This document shows, in pieces, positions 1 to 5,785 of a stretch of DNA of 5,852 bases. Within the stretch, counting starts at the first letter, position 1; every line of letters begins with the position of its first letter. The position numbers were made by a program, and so were the translations under genes. The notes under the pieces were generated by a model, which did no database searches, was not told the DNA's origin, and was given only the letters and a program-made list of their open reading frames with translations. The stretch lies in assembly GCA_030627025.1 (NCBI GenBank), contig DAOUSX010000085.1, positions 1 through 5,852 on the forward strand, written 5' to 3'. The stretch is from Dehalococcoidia bacterium (lineage in GTDB: Bacteria; Chloroflexota; Dehalococcoidia; GIF9; AB-539-J10).

Positions 1-41
1 ACGTTGCTACTTTATCATAGTTAAAACAAAAAAGCTAACCC

Positions 42-114
42 AGCCCGAGAGGGGAGTCGAACCCACTAACCTACCGATTACAAGTCGGTTGCGCTACCAT
101 TGCGCTACTCGGGC
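42..114 (-). tRNA. trnT: tRNA-Thr, anticodon UGU
   Basis: Read on the minus strand, this 73-nt stretch folds into a cloverleaf. It has a perfect 7-bp acceptor stem (GCCCGAG/CTCGGGC), a GCGC/GCGC D stem, and a perfect 5-bp anticodon stem (ACCGA/TCGGT) around the loop CTTGTAA. The anticodon is therefore UGU, which reads threonine ACN codons, chiefly ACA. The T loop has the expected TTCGA core. The T stem is imperfect: three G-C pairs, then a U-C mismatch at the 50:64 position and a G-U wobble at 49:65. The variable region reads as 6 nt and the discriminator base is U. CCA is not encoded, so it must be added by a nucleotidyltransferase. A run of A on the plus strand (23-33) gives a U-rich tract just after the gene but without its own hairpin. 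Identity is secure; the T-stem defect is noted as an oddity. Confidence 0.95.
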
Positions 115-131
115 AAACTTTTAGTTGTATA

Positions 132-160
132 AATATAAAGAGGGATAAGTGTAATGTCAA
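132..160 (-). promoter_or_regulatory. Promoter of tRNA-Thr
   Basis: On the minus strand there is a perfect -35 hexamer TTGACA (155-160), a 17-nt spacer, and a -10 hexamer TATATT (132-137, five of six matches). Transcription would start near 125, giving a leader of about 11 nt before the mature tRNA end at 114. The hexamers and spacing match the housekeeping sigma-factor consensus. The assignment to the tRNA is by position and direction. Confidence 0.75.
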
Positions 161-173
161 CATCATAATGTAT

Positions 174-192
174 TTGGCTGACATATAGCCAA
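174..192. repeat. Inverted repeat, candidate operator
   Basis: TTGGCT (174-179) and AGCCAA (187-192) form a perfect 6-bp inverted repeat separated by 7 nt. It sits in the 107-nt region between the divergent tRNA-Thr and sirtuin genes, 14 nt upstream of the tRNA -35 box and 30 nt before the sirtuin start. A site of this shape could bind a dimeric repressor, but a 6-bp repeat can arise by chance and no regulator gene is adjacent. As a hairpin it would be weak and has no U tract, so it is not a terminator. Confidence 0.35.
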
Positions 193-204
193 TAGCAGTT
201 TGTT

Positions 205-213
205 TGCGATAAA
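205..213 (+). promoter_or_regulatory. Possible extended -10 for the sirtuin gene
   Basis: TG at 205-206, one base, then GATAAA (208-213) resembles an extended -10 element with four of six hexamer matches. The overlapping TAAAAT (210-215) matches five of six. Either would place the transcription start at about 220-222, on or next to the GTG start codon. No -35 hexamer is recognisable at the proper distance. The call is weak and depends mainly on the absence of any better plus-strand promoter in the gap. Confidence 0.3.
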
Positions 214-221
214 ATTAAACC

Positions 222-989
222 GTGGAAGAGATTGAGCTACTGACCAACTTAATAGTGGCAGCTGACAGAATCGTGGTATTTACCGGTGCCGGGGTAAGCA
301 CGGAATCGGGAATACCCGACTTCCGCAGCCCGGGAGGAATATGGGATAGATTTGCCCCTGATGATTTTACTTACCAGAAGTTTGTCAGCAGTCTAGAAGC
401 ACGCAAGAAACATTGGCAGTTACTCAGCTTTGGTGCACTTATAGCAAATATAGAACCGAATCCAGCACACTATGCCATCGCCGAGCTTTACAGACTGGGT
501 AAATTGGATTGTGTTATTACCCAGAACATAGATAACCTTCATCAGAAGGCAGGGGTTCCTGATGACAGGGTTTTCGAACTACATGGCAACATGCGGTGGG
601 CGAGATGTCTTAATTGTGACCATCGTTTTCCTATGGAGGAAATCTTGCCCAGAATAAAGGAAGGCATCGAAGTTCCCGATTGCCCTAATTGTGGTGGTCT
701 CCTGAAGCCAGATGCCGTTTTCTTCGGGGAACAACTGCCACAGGGGACATTATTAGAGGCTACTCATCGTTCACAGAGTTGTGACCTCTTCATAGTCATA
801 GGCTCTAGTTTGGTAGTTTACCCCGCGGCATATATGCCAGCATATGCTAGGAAAGCTGGAGCAAAGATAGCGATCATCAACCTTACCTCCACAGACCTTG
901 ACCACTATGCTACTGTGGTTATCCGCAGTGAAGCCGGAGAAACAATGCGAAAAGTCATGGAAAAGATGCGGGGAGAATTAACACGGTAG
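222..989 (+). CDS. cobB: Sirtuin (NAD-dependent protein deacetylase/deacylase)
   Basis: This 255-residue protein is a complete Sir2-family enzyme. It removes acetyl or related acyl groups from lysines using NAD+, releasing nicotinamide and O-acyl-ADP-ribose, in the cytoplasm. The family motifs are in order: GAGVS (22-26), GIPDFRS (30-36), QNIDNLH (101-107), and catalytic His121 in ELHGN. Two CxxC zinc pairs follow (C129/C132 and C154/C157), then GSSL (194-197) and the C-terminal NAD-binding IIN segment (218-220). In E. coli CobB, desuccinylase activity depends on a Tyr and an Arg in the cofactor-loop helix. Here the aligned stretch is LEARKK: the Arg appears kept and the Tyr is replaced by Leu, so deacetylation is the more likely main activity (inference). 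The start is GTG at 222. An in-frame stop lies at 216-218, so no upstream start is possible, and no Shine-Dalgarno sequence precedes it. The gene is divergent from tRNA-Thr and convergent with the Fe-S oxidoreductase, so it is probably monocistronic. The symbol cobB is a family name and not proof of orthology. Confidence 0.95.
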   Translation: MEEIELLTNLIVAADRIVVFTGAGVSTESGIPDFRSPGGIWDRFAPDDFTYQKFVSSLEARKKHWQLLSFGALIANIEPNPAHYAIAELYRLGKLDCVITQNIDNLHQKAGVPDDRVFELHGNMRWARCLNCDHRFPMEEILPRIKEGIEVPDCPNCGGLLKPDAVFFGEQLPQGTLLEATHRSQSCDLFIVIGSSLVVYPAAYMPAYARKAGAKIAIINLTSTDLDHYATVVIRSEAGETMRKVMEKMRGELTR

Positions 990-1001
990 GAAGTTTGAGA
1001 A

Positions 1002-3059
1002 TTATTCTATTGCCTCAGCCACTAATTCAGCGATGTCTAAATTCTTCAAAGACTCTTCCGCATTCTTGCTCTTTATGGAATCTTCGAGCATTTGCATGCA
1101 ATAGGGACAAGCTGTAGCCACTATTTCTGCGTTGGTTCTGATAACGTCTTCAATACGCACATCGCTTATTCTTTTACCTTGCTTTTCCTCCACCCAGAAC
1201 CTTCCTCCGCCACCGCCACAGCAGAAGCTGTTCCAGTGATTGCGTTCCATCTCTACTAGATCGCCCTTGGCGATCGCCGCAAGAACCTGTCTTGGTGGGT
1301 CGTAGATATCATTATGTCTGCCAAGATAGCAAGGGTCATGGTAAGTTATCCCCTGGTTCAATCGTGAAGTTAGTTTCAATCTACCTTCCTTCATTAATTG
1401 ACTGATAAGCTGAGAATGATGGATAACTTCAAACTCACCACCAAACTGTGGGTATTCATTTTTAATGGTGTTAAAGCAGTGAGGGCAGGTGGTAACTATC
1501 TTGTTAACACCATAGTTCTTTAACAGCTCGATGTTCTTAGTAGCCTGCATCTGGAACAAATATTCGTTACCCATCCTTCGAGCAGGATCGCCACAGCAAG
1601 TTTCCTCAGTACCCAGCGTTGCGAAGTTAACGTTGGCGGCTTTCAATATCTTGGCAAATGCTTGGGCGATCTTTACGCTGCGGTCTTCCAGGGATGCTTG
1701 ACAGCCGAGCCACCATACTAAATCAACCTGGCTATTCTCGGAAAGATGTTTTACCTCCAATCCTTCCTCCCAATCCGTCCTGGTATGTGTAGTGCCGATG
1801 ACGACATGTCCTCTAGCTTCGATAGAGGTCAATATTGGTTCAGCTAATTCAGGGACTTTGGCTTGCTCTAAAATTAGGCTACGACGCATATCAATAATCT
1901 TATTAATGTGTTCTACATAAACTGGACACGCTTCTTGACAGGCAAGGCAAGTACAGCAGCTCCAGATGGCATCTTCAGGTATTACCTCGCCGATAAGTGA
2001 ACGGGGTGGGTCTGCCTCCGGGATTAGCAGTGATGTCTTGGGCACCTTAATCTTAAATGGATATTCGCTTTGTTCCAATAGATGTTCTTTCAGTGACTGG
2101 ATTAGCTTCTTGGGGGATAACGGTTGACCGCTAAGGTAAGCAGGGCATATTTCCTGGCATCTTCCGCAGCGAGTACAAGCATCCAGATCCAATAGCTGCT
2201 TCCAGGTGAAGTCTTCAATCTTACCTACACCAAAGGTTTCAGCCTCTTCTAGGTTAATGGGCTGTAACGCTCCTTTAGGCTCCCGACTGCGGAGAAAGAC
2301 ATTCGCCGGGGAGACGATGATATGAGTTAGCTTATTGTAGAACAGTGAAATGTAGACAACAGCGCCAGCGGCAAGTATGAGGTGTAGGAACCACAATGCT
2401 TGATGTAAAACCAGATTTGTTCCTGAACTGAGTCCGATGAATGACTTGCTAATCACTAGCCCAAACGGTGACCATAGGCTCCAGGCAGCTTCAGTGCCTG
2501 GTTCCACGGCAGCAATGCGGAGAGCTTCTACAAAGAAGCCGGTGATTACCACCGCTAGAATCAGGCTAACGGCTATGAGGTCGTCGTTGCTTCTATCAAG
2601 CCTCTCTTGGAATGCCCCGGGTTTTTGGGCATATCTGCGGATGATGAATATAATCGCTCCTATGAAGACTAGGATGCCTCCGATATCATTAATAAGAGAG
2701 TAAATTAGAAAGGGTGTTCCATGAACCCACGAGTGAAACCAGTAATGCCCGACAAAATCTATTCCTGCGCCGAGCAAGAGGATTATGCATCCCCAGAAGA
2801 TGAGGAGATGTGCTATCCCGGGATAAAGCTCCCTAAGGAATTTCCTGTGTATCAGACCTTCAACAACACCAAGTTTTATGAAATTCCCTATCCTGCTCCA
2901 AAAGGGGTGGAATCTATCCTCAGGCTTACCGCGCCGCCAAACGTCCAGAAAGCGAACAAAACCAGCATAAAGAAGAATGAGAGCTACCACGAGGGCTACA
3001 GGGTAGATAGCCCATGGTCCCCCGGGAACATTCCAAAGAATTTCACGAAATGCTTCCAT
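1002..3059 (-). CDS. Membrane heterodisulfide-reductase-like Fe-S oxidoreductase (cytochrome b / HdrD-type fusion)
   Basis: This 685-residue protein joins an N-terminal NarI-like cytochrome b domain to an HdrD/GlpC-like iron-sulfur domain. About five membrane helices are visible (roughly 17-38, 81-100, 117-140, 160-180 and 217-240). His84, His219, His226 and His246 in or beside them are candidate heme b ligands. Next come two [4Fe-4S] motifs, C295-C298-C301-C305-P and C368-C371-C374-C378-P. Two complete cysteine-rich CCG domains follow: C453, C488-C489, C525/C528 and C577, C613-C614, C651/C654. Relatives include the membrane oxidoreductases linked to electron-transfer flavoproteins, which pass electrons to menaquinone during fatty-acid or aromatic oxidation, and HdrDE of methanogens. 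The likely role is electron transfer between a soluble flavoprotein and quinones; the donor is not encoded nearby, so the partner is inferred. The ATG start is preceded by AAGGG (3065-3069) with a 5-nt gap. It lies 161 nt downstream of ymdB and has its own promoter. No key cysteine is missing. Confidence 0.92.
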   Translation of the reverse strand: MEAFREILWNVPGGPWAIYPVALVVALILLYAGFVRFLDVWRRGKPEDRFHPFWSRIGNFIKLGVVEGLIHRKFLRELYPGIAHLLIFWGCIILLLGAGIDFVGHYWFHSWVHGTPFLIYSLINDIGGILVFIGAIIFIIRRYAQKPGAFQERLDRSNDDLIAVSLILAVVITGFFVEALRIAAVEPGTEAAWSLWSPFGLVISKSFIGLSSGTNLVLHQALWFLHLILAAGAVVYISLFYNKLTHIIVSPANVFLRSREPKGALQPINLEEAETFGVGKIEDFTWKQLLDLDACTRCGRCQEICPAYLSGQPLSPKKLIQSLKEHLLEQSEYPFKIKVPKTSLLIPEADPPRSLIGEVIPEDAIWSCCTCLACQEACPVYVEHINKIIDMRRSLILEQAKVPELAEPILTSIEARGHVVIGTTHTRTDWEEGLEVKHLSENSQVDLVWWLGCQASLEDRSVKIAQAFAKILKAANVNFATLGTEETCCGDPARRMGNEYLFQMQATKNIELLKNYGVNKIVTTCPHCFNTIKNEYPQFGGEFEVIHHSQLISQLMKEGRLKLTSRLNQGITYHDPCYLGRHNDIYDPPRQVLAAIAKGDLVEMERNHWNSFCCGGGGGRFWVEEKQGKRISDVRIEDVIRTNAEIVATACPYCMQMLEDSIKSKNAEESLKNLDIAELVAEAIE

Positions 3060-3090
3060 TGCTTCCCTTCAAAATTTTGGCGACCGAGGG

Positions 3091-3099
3091 ATTATATCA
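3091..3099 (-). promoter_or_regulatory. Extended -10 promoter of the Fe-S oxidoreductase gene
   Basis: On the minus strand the sequence TGATATAAT (3091-3099) contains a perfect TATAAT hexamer preceded by the TG of an extended -10 element. No good -35 box lies 17-18 nt further upstream, as is usual for extended -10 promoters. The predicted start near 3084 would leave a 5' untranslated leader of about 25 nt, which includes the ribosome binding site. This suggests the gene is transcribed separately from rny-ymdB, or at least can be. Confidence 0.6.
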
Positions 3100-3220
3100 T
3101 AACGACGACCATCAGAGGAAGCTCTCTACTTATCTTGTCTCGCCCTTTTGAGATATAGAAGAAGTTCTTCCAGATTTCCAATGTTTGCTTGGTGAGTTTA
3201 AAAGTGGAGAATGACTTTGG

Positions 3221-3988
3221 TTAGTCCACCACTTGTCGGACACGCTTGATGTCTATTGCTTTGCCGCTATCATCAGTTGCATCCACCACAATAGCATCAA
3301 ATGAAACTTGACCTTTGGCCACTGAAAAACGTTTGGGTATTTGGGTAAGAAAACGGTCAATCACATTGCTCACTTCAACGCCAATGACGGAATTTATAGG
3401 CCCAACCATGCCTATTTCAGTCACATAAGCAGTGCCCTTGGGTAATATGCATGCATCAATAGTGCCTATGTGAGTGTGTGTCCCCAGAACAGCGCTAACT
3501 CGTCCGTCCAGGTATCTACCCATTGCTACTTTCTCTGAAGTTGCTTCGGCATGAAAATCAACAATGATGACAGCAGGCTTCCTGTCTAGCTCACTTAATA
3601 ACTTATCCATAGCTCGAAATGGACAATCAAAATCCCCTACGAAAGTACGCCCAATTATATTAACCACCATGATGTTATCCTTGATCCAATAGCCCCGTCC
3701 GGGAGTCATTGGGGGATAATTCAATGGACGGATTACAGCAGCATTGCTATCTAAATAAGGAATAACTTCATGATGGGCCCAAACATGATTCCCTGTGGTT
3801 ATTACATCAATTCCAGAGTCAAAAAGTTCCTGTGCTGTACCAGGAGTTAGTCCTATTCCACCTGCAGCATTTTCTCCATTAGCTATTGCTAGGGTAATTC
3901 CGTATTCATCTCGCAAGCGGGGTAGAGTTTCTTTGACTGCTTCCCTGCCTGGTTTGCCAATTACATCTCCCATTACCAATATTTTCAA
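3221..3988 (-). CDS. ymdB: YmdB-family metallophosphoesterase (TIGR00282), 2',3'-cyclic-nucleotide phosphodiesterase
   Basis: The protein is a calcineurin-like di-metal phosphoesterase of the YmdB family. Bacillus YmdB hydrolyses 2',3'-cyclic nucleotides, affects biofilm and motility choices, and interacts with RNase Y. Counting from the TTG start chosen here, the visible metal and catalytic residues are D8 (MGDVIG), E39 and N40 (NGENAAGG), N67 (TGNHVW), H146 (VDFHAEAT), and H171 and H173 (GTHTHIG). The first four numbers agree with those I recall for Bacillus YmdB. A GTG at 4000 opens the same frame four codons earlier (259 residues), but it has no good ribosome binding site. The TTG at 3988 has a perfect GGAGG 5 nt upstream and gives the canonical MKILVMGD beginning, so I prefer it (255 residues). 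The gene begins 18 nt after the rny stop codon and so is almost certainly cotranscribed with rny. No clear terminator follows. Confidence 0.93.
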   Translation of the reverse strand: MKILVMGDVIGKPGREAVKETLPRLRDEYGITLAIANGENAAGGIGLTPGTAQELFDSGIDVITTGNHVWAHHEVIPYLDSNAAVIRPLNYPPMTPGRGYWIKDNIMVVNIIGRTFVGDFDCPFRAMDKLLSELDRKPAVIIVDFHAEATSEKVAMGRYLDGRVSAVLGTHTHIGTIDACILPKGTAYVTEIGMVGPINSVIGVEVSNVIDRFLTQIPKRFSVAKGQVSFDAIVVDATDDSGKAIDIKRVRQVVD

Positions 3989-3993
3989 TTCTG

Positions 3994-3998
3994 CCTCC
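3994..3998 (-). promoter_or_regulatory. Ribosome binding site deciding the ymdB start
   Basis: GGAGG on the minus strand is fully complementary to the CCUCC at the 3' end of the 16S rRNA in this same window. It lies 5 nt before the TTG at 3988-3986. It overlaps the first codons of the longer GTG reading (4000), which itself has only a poor G-rich stretch upstream. The site therefore favours TTG over GTG. Confidence 0.65.
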
Positions 3999-4006
3999 AC
4001 CCCAAT

Positions 4007-5533
4007 CTACTTGGCGTAATCTACTGCTGTAGTCTCCCGTACCACAACAACCTTTATCTGCCCAGGATAGGTCAAGCTTTCCTCTATCTTTTTAGAGATG
4101 TCTCTGGCTAACCTTATTGCGGTCAAATCATCGATTTCCTCCGGTTTCACCATTATGCGTACTTCACGTCCTGCTTGAATAGCAAAAGTTTTCTCTATTC
4201 CCGGGAAGCTACTAGCTATGTCTTCCAAATCTCTTACTCGTTTTAGATATTGCTCCACGGATTCACGTCTGGCACCAGGACGTGAACCGCTTATAGCATC
4301 AGCAGCGGCGACGATAAAACCGATAACGCTGCTTGTCAAAGCTTCACCGTGATGCTCAGCAATTGCTTGAGTTACCTCCGGAGATTTATCCCATTGCTTA
4401 ACCAAATCAGCGCCTATCAAAGCATGGGGACCTTCCACGTGATAATCTACTGCCTTGCCAATGTCGTGAAGCAAGCCAGCTTTTCTGGATGCTGCACTAT
4501 TAGCTCCAATTTCGTTGGCTAGCATTCCTGCTAGATGTGCAACCTCAATGCTGTGTAGCAACACATTTTGGCCATAGCTGGTGCGGAATTTGAGTTTGCC
4601 AAGTAACTTTATTAACTCAAGATGTAGCCCTGGGATACCTGCTTCGTAAGCAGCTTGCTCCCCCTCATTGTGAATAGTGTCTTCAACTTCAGCTTTGACT
4701 TTCTCTACCACTTCCTCAATTCGCGCAGGATGAATGCGACCATCAAGGATGAGTTTGTTTAACGCAATCCGGGCCACTTCTCTTTTCACTGGATCAAAGC
4801 TAGAGATAGTGACTACCTCAGGGGTATCATCGACAATGAGGTCTACCCCGGTAGCTTGCTCCAACGCCCGAATATTACGACCTTCACGACCGATAAGCCG
4901 TCCTTTCATTTCATCGCTGGGTAAAGGGACTGAAGAAACCGTGATCTCTGAGACGACGTCTGTAGTACACCGTTGGACGGTTGTCGCTAGGATTTCTTGA
5001 GCTCGCCTGTTCGCTTCCTCTCTCACCTCGTTTTCCCAGGTTCGAACTTGACGTGCTGCTTCATCTTTTACTTCAGATTCTATAGCCTGTAATAAGAGCT
5101 GTTTTGCTTCCTCACTGGATACGTTGGAAAGAGCCTCTAATTGCTCCACCTCTTTTTTCTTCAATACTTGAAGCTCATCCTTTATCGTTTCGATGTCCCT
5201 TTCTTTTGAATTAAGGTGGCGCTCCCGTCTTTCAACAAGCTCTGCTTTCTGTTCCAGTGACTGTTCTTTTTGAGTGAGCCGATTCTGTACGCGTTGTAAT
5301 TCGAGGCGATGTTCTTTATTTTCAGCTTCAGCAGCGTTCCTGAGTCTAGCGGCTTCTTCTTTGGCTTCAAGAAGAACTTCTTTATGCGTTACTGCTGCGC
5401 CATCTAGTAACTTTCGTGCTTCCTTCTGGGCGCTTCGAATTTGCTGATTCGCTATTATCTGTCTCACGAAGTAACCGGTAAGGATACCCAATATAGAAAC
5501 AAGACAAACCAAAACATATACATAAATTTCCAT
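4007..5533 (-). CDS. rny: Ribonuclease Y
   Basis: This 508-residue protein has the full RNase Y layout and a usual length. An N-terminal membrane anchor spans about residues 4-23. A long charged coiled coil runs from about 30 to 185, rich in Glu, Lys, Arg and Gln. A KH RNA-binding domain at about 195-265 carries the IGREGRN loop (214-220). The HD metal-dependent phosphohydrolase domain includes H327, the H355-D356 pair in LLHDIGKA, H394-H395 and D412, and is followed by the conserved C-terminal domain. RNase Y is the membrane-bound endonuclease that starts mRNA decay in many bacteria lacking RNase E. The ATG start is preceded by GAGGG with a short 3-nt gap (AGAGGG at 5537-5542). It is the first gene of an operon with ymdB, 18 nt downstream or 6 nt if the GTG start is used. 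Nothing is truncated or unusual in the motifs. Confidence 0.97.
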   Translation of the reverse strand: MEIYVYVLVCLVSILGILTGYFVRQIIANQQIRSAQKEARKLLDGAAVTHKEVLLEAKEEAARLRNAAEAENKEHRLELQRVQNRLTQKEQSLEQKAELVERRERHLNSKERDIETIKDELQVLKKKEVEQLEALSNVSSEEAKQLLLQAIESEVKDEAARQVRTWENEVREEANRRAQEILATTVQRCTTDVVSEITVSSVPLPSDEMKGRLIGREGRNIRALEQATGVDLIVDDTPEVVTISSFDPVKREVARIALNKLILDGRIHPARIEEVVEKVKAEVEDTIHNEGEQAAYEAGIPGLHLELIKLLGKLKFRTSYGQNVLLHSIEVAHLAGMLANEIGANSAASRKAGLLHDIGKAVDYHVEGPHALIGADLVKQWDKSPEVTQAIAEHHGEALTSSVIGFIVAAADAISGSRPGARRESVEQYLKRVRDLEDIASSFPGIEKTFAIQAGREVRIMVKPEEIDDLTAIRLARDISKKIEESLTYPGQIKVVVVRETTAVDYAK

Positions 5534-5583
5534 TTTCCCTCTTCATTTCAGTAGAATAGACCAAATATTGCATTGTGACTTAA

Positions 5584-5612
5584 ATGATAATCCTTTAATG
5601 ACCTATCGTCAA
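5584..5612 (-). promoter_or_regulatory. Promoter of the rny-ymdB operon
   Basis: On the minus strand, TTGACG (5607-5612, five of six) and TATCAT (5584-5589, five of six) are separated by exactly 17 nt. Transcription would begin near 5577, giving a leader of about 44 nt before the rny ATG at 5533. The promoter lies about 100 nt downstream of the probable 16S terminator. The protein operon therefore appears independent of rRNA transcription. Confidence 0.7.
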
Positions 5613-5709
5613 ATTTCTTACAGCAACCCGGCAAGAAAGAAGCAAAATGAGAAAATTGCTTTATGTGATTTGGGTGTAACGATTAACAGTTAAACAGTGG
5701 AAGGAAGGC

Positions 5710-5743
5710 AAAAAACGAATAACGATAGATTTAAGGTCTATCG
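5710..5743 (-). terminator. Probable intrinsic terminator of the 16S rRNA transcript
   Basis: On the minus strand, CGATAGA (5737-5743) and TCTATCG (5723-5729) form a perfect 7-bp stem with a 7-nt loop. It is followed by TTATTCG and then six T residues (5710-5715). The stem is AT-rich and the longest U run begins 7 nt after it, so it is a weaker example of the class. Its place 42 nt beyond the 16S end and upstream of the rny promoter supports a termination role. Confidence 0.6.
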
Positions 5744-5749
5744 ACCGAC

Positions 5750-5785
5750 CTAGGAATCATTAGGATTTATCCTTTGACTCCCTAG
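5750..5785 (-). other. Hairpin abutting the mature 16S 3' end
   Basis: Immediately after the predicted 16S end, the minus strand can form a 36-nt hairpin. The outer arms CTAGGGAGTCA (5775-5785) and TGATTCCTAG (5750-5759) give ten pairs, including one G-U, with a single bulged G. An inner AGGA/TCCT stem with a TAAA loop adds four more pairs. It could mark a 3' processing site, protect the precursor, or act with the following hairpin in termination. The structure is seen in the sequence; the role is inferred. Confidence 0.5.

Noticed and set aside
23..41. A U-rich tract immediately downstream of tRNA-Thr as an intrinsic terminator.
   Set aside because: The T run is clear, but no hairpin other than the tRNA itself precedes it, so an intrinsic terminator cannot be supported.
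2437..2703. An 88-codon plus-strand open frame within the Fe-S oxidoreductase gene.
   Set aside because: It is antisense to the membrane helices of the real protein and has no domain or good ribosome binding site.
2721..3158. A 145-codon open frame on the plus strand overlapping the 5' part of the Fe-S oxidoreductase gene.
   Set aside because: It lies opposite a clearly conserved coding region, has no recognisable domain and has a composition typical of a shadow frame. Its extension into the intergenic gap is by chance.
3198..3229. A possible terminator after ymdB on the minus strand: a GTGGA/TCCAC stem overlapping the stop codon, followed by four T residues.
   Set aside because: Only 5 bp with a 16-nt loop and a short U run. 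It is too weak to call, although the separate promoter downstream means some termination here would make sense.
3795..4019. A 74-codon plus-strand open frame opposite the start of ymdB.
   Set aside because: It is rich in Ser and Pro, is antisense to conserved metal-binding motifs, and shows no independent coding evidence.
4734..5000. An 88-codon plus-strand open frame opposite the KH region of rny.
   Set aside because: It is the reverse reading of a conserved RNA-binding domain with no recognisable product.
5182..5573. Two short minus-strand open frames (5182-5370 and 5382-5573) overlapping the start and coiled coil of rny.
   Set aside because: They are out-of-frame readings of rny and no conserved motif appears in them. 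The rny frame has the membrane anchor and a Shine-Dalgarno site.
5640..5661. An AAGCAA/TTGCTT inverted repeat between the 16S terminator and the rny promoter.
   Set aside because: Six AT-rich pairs with a 10-nt loop and no clear U tract on either strand. This is likely to be chance in AT-rich DNA.
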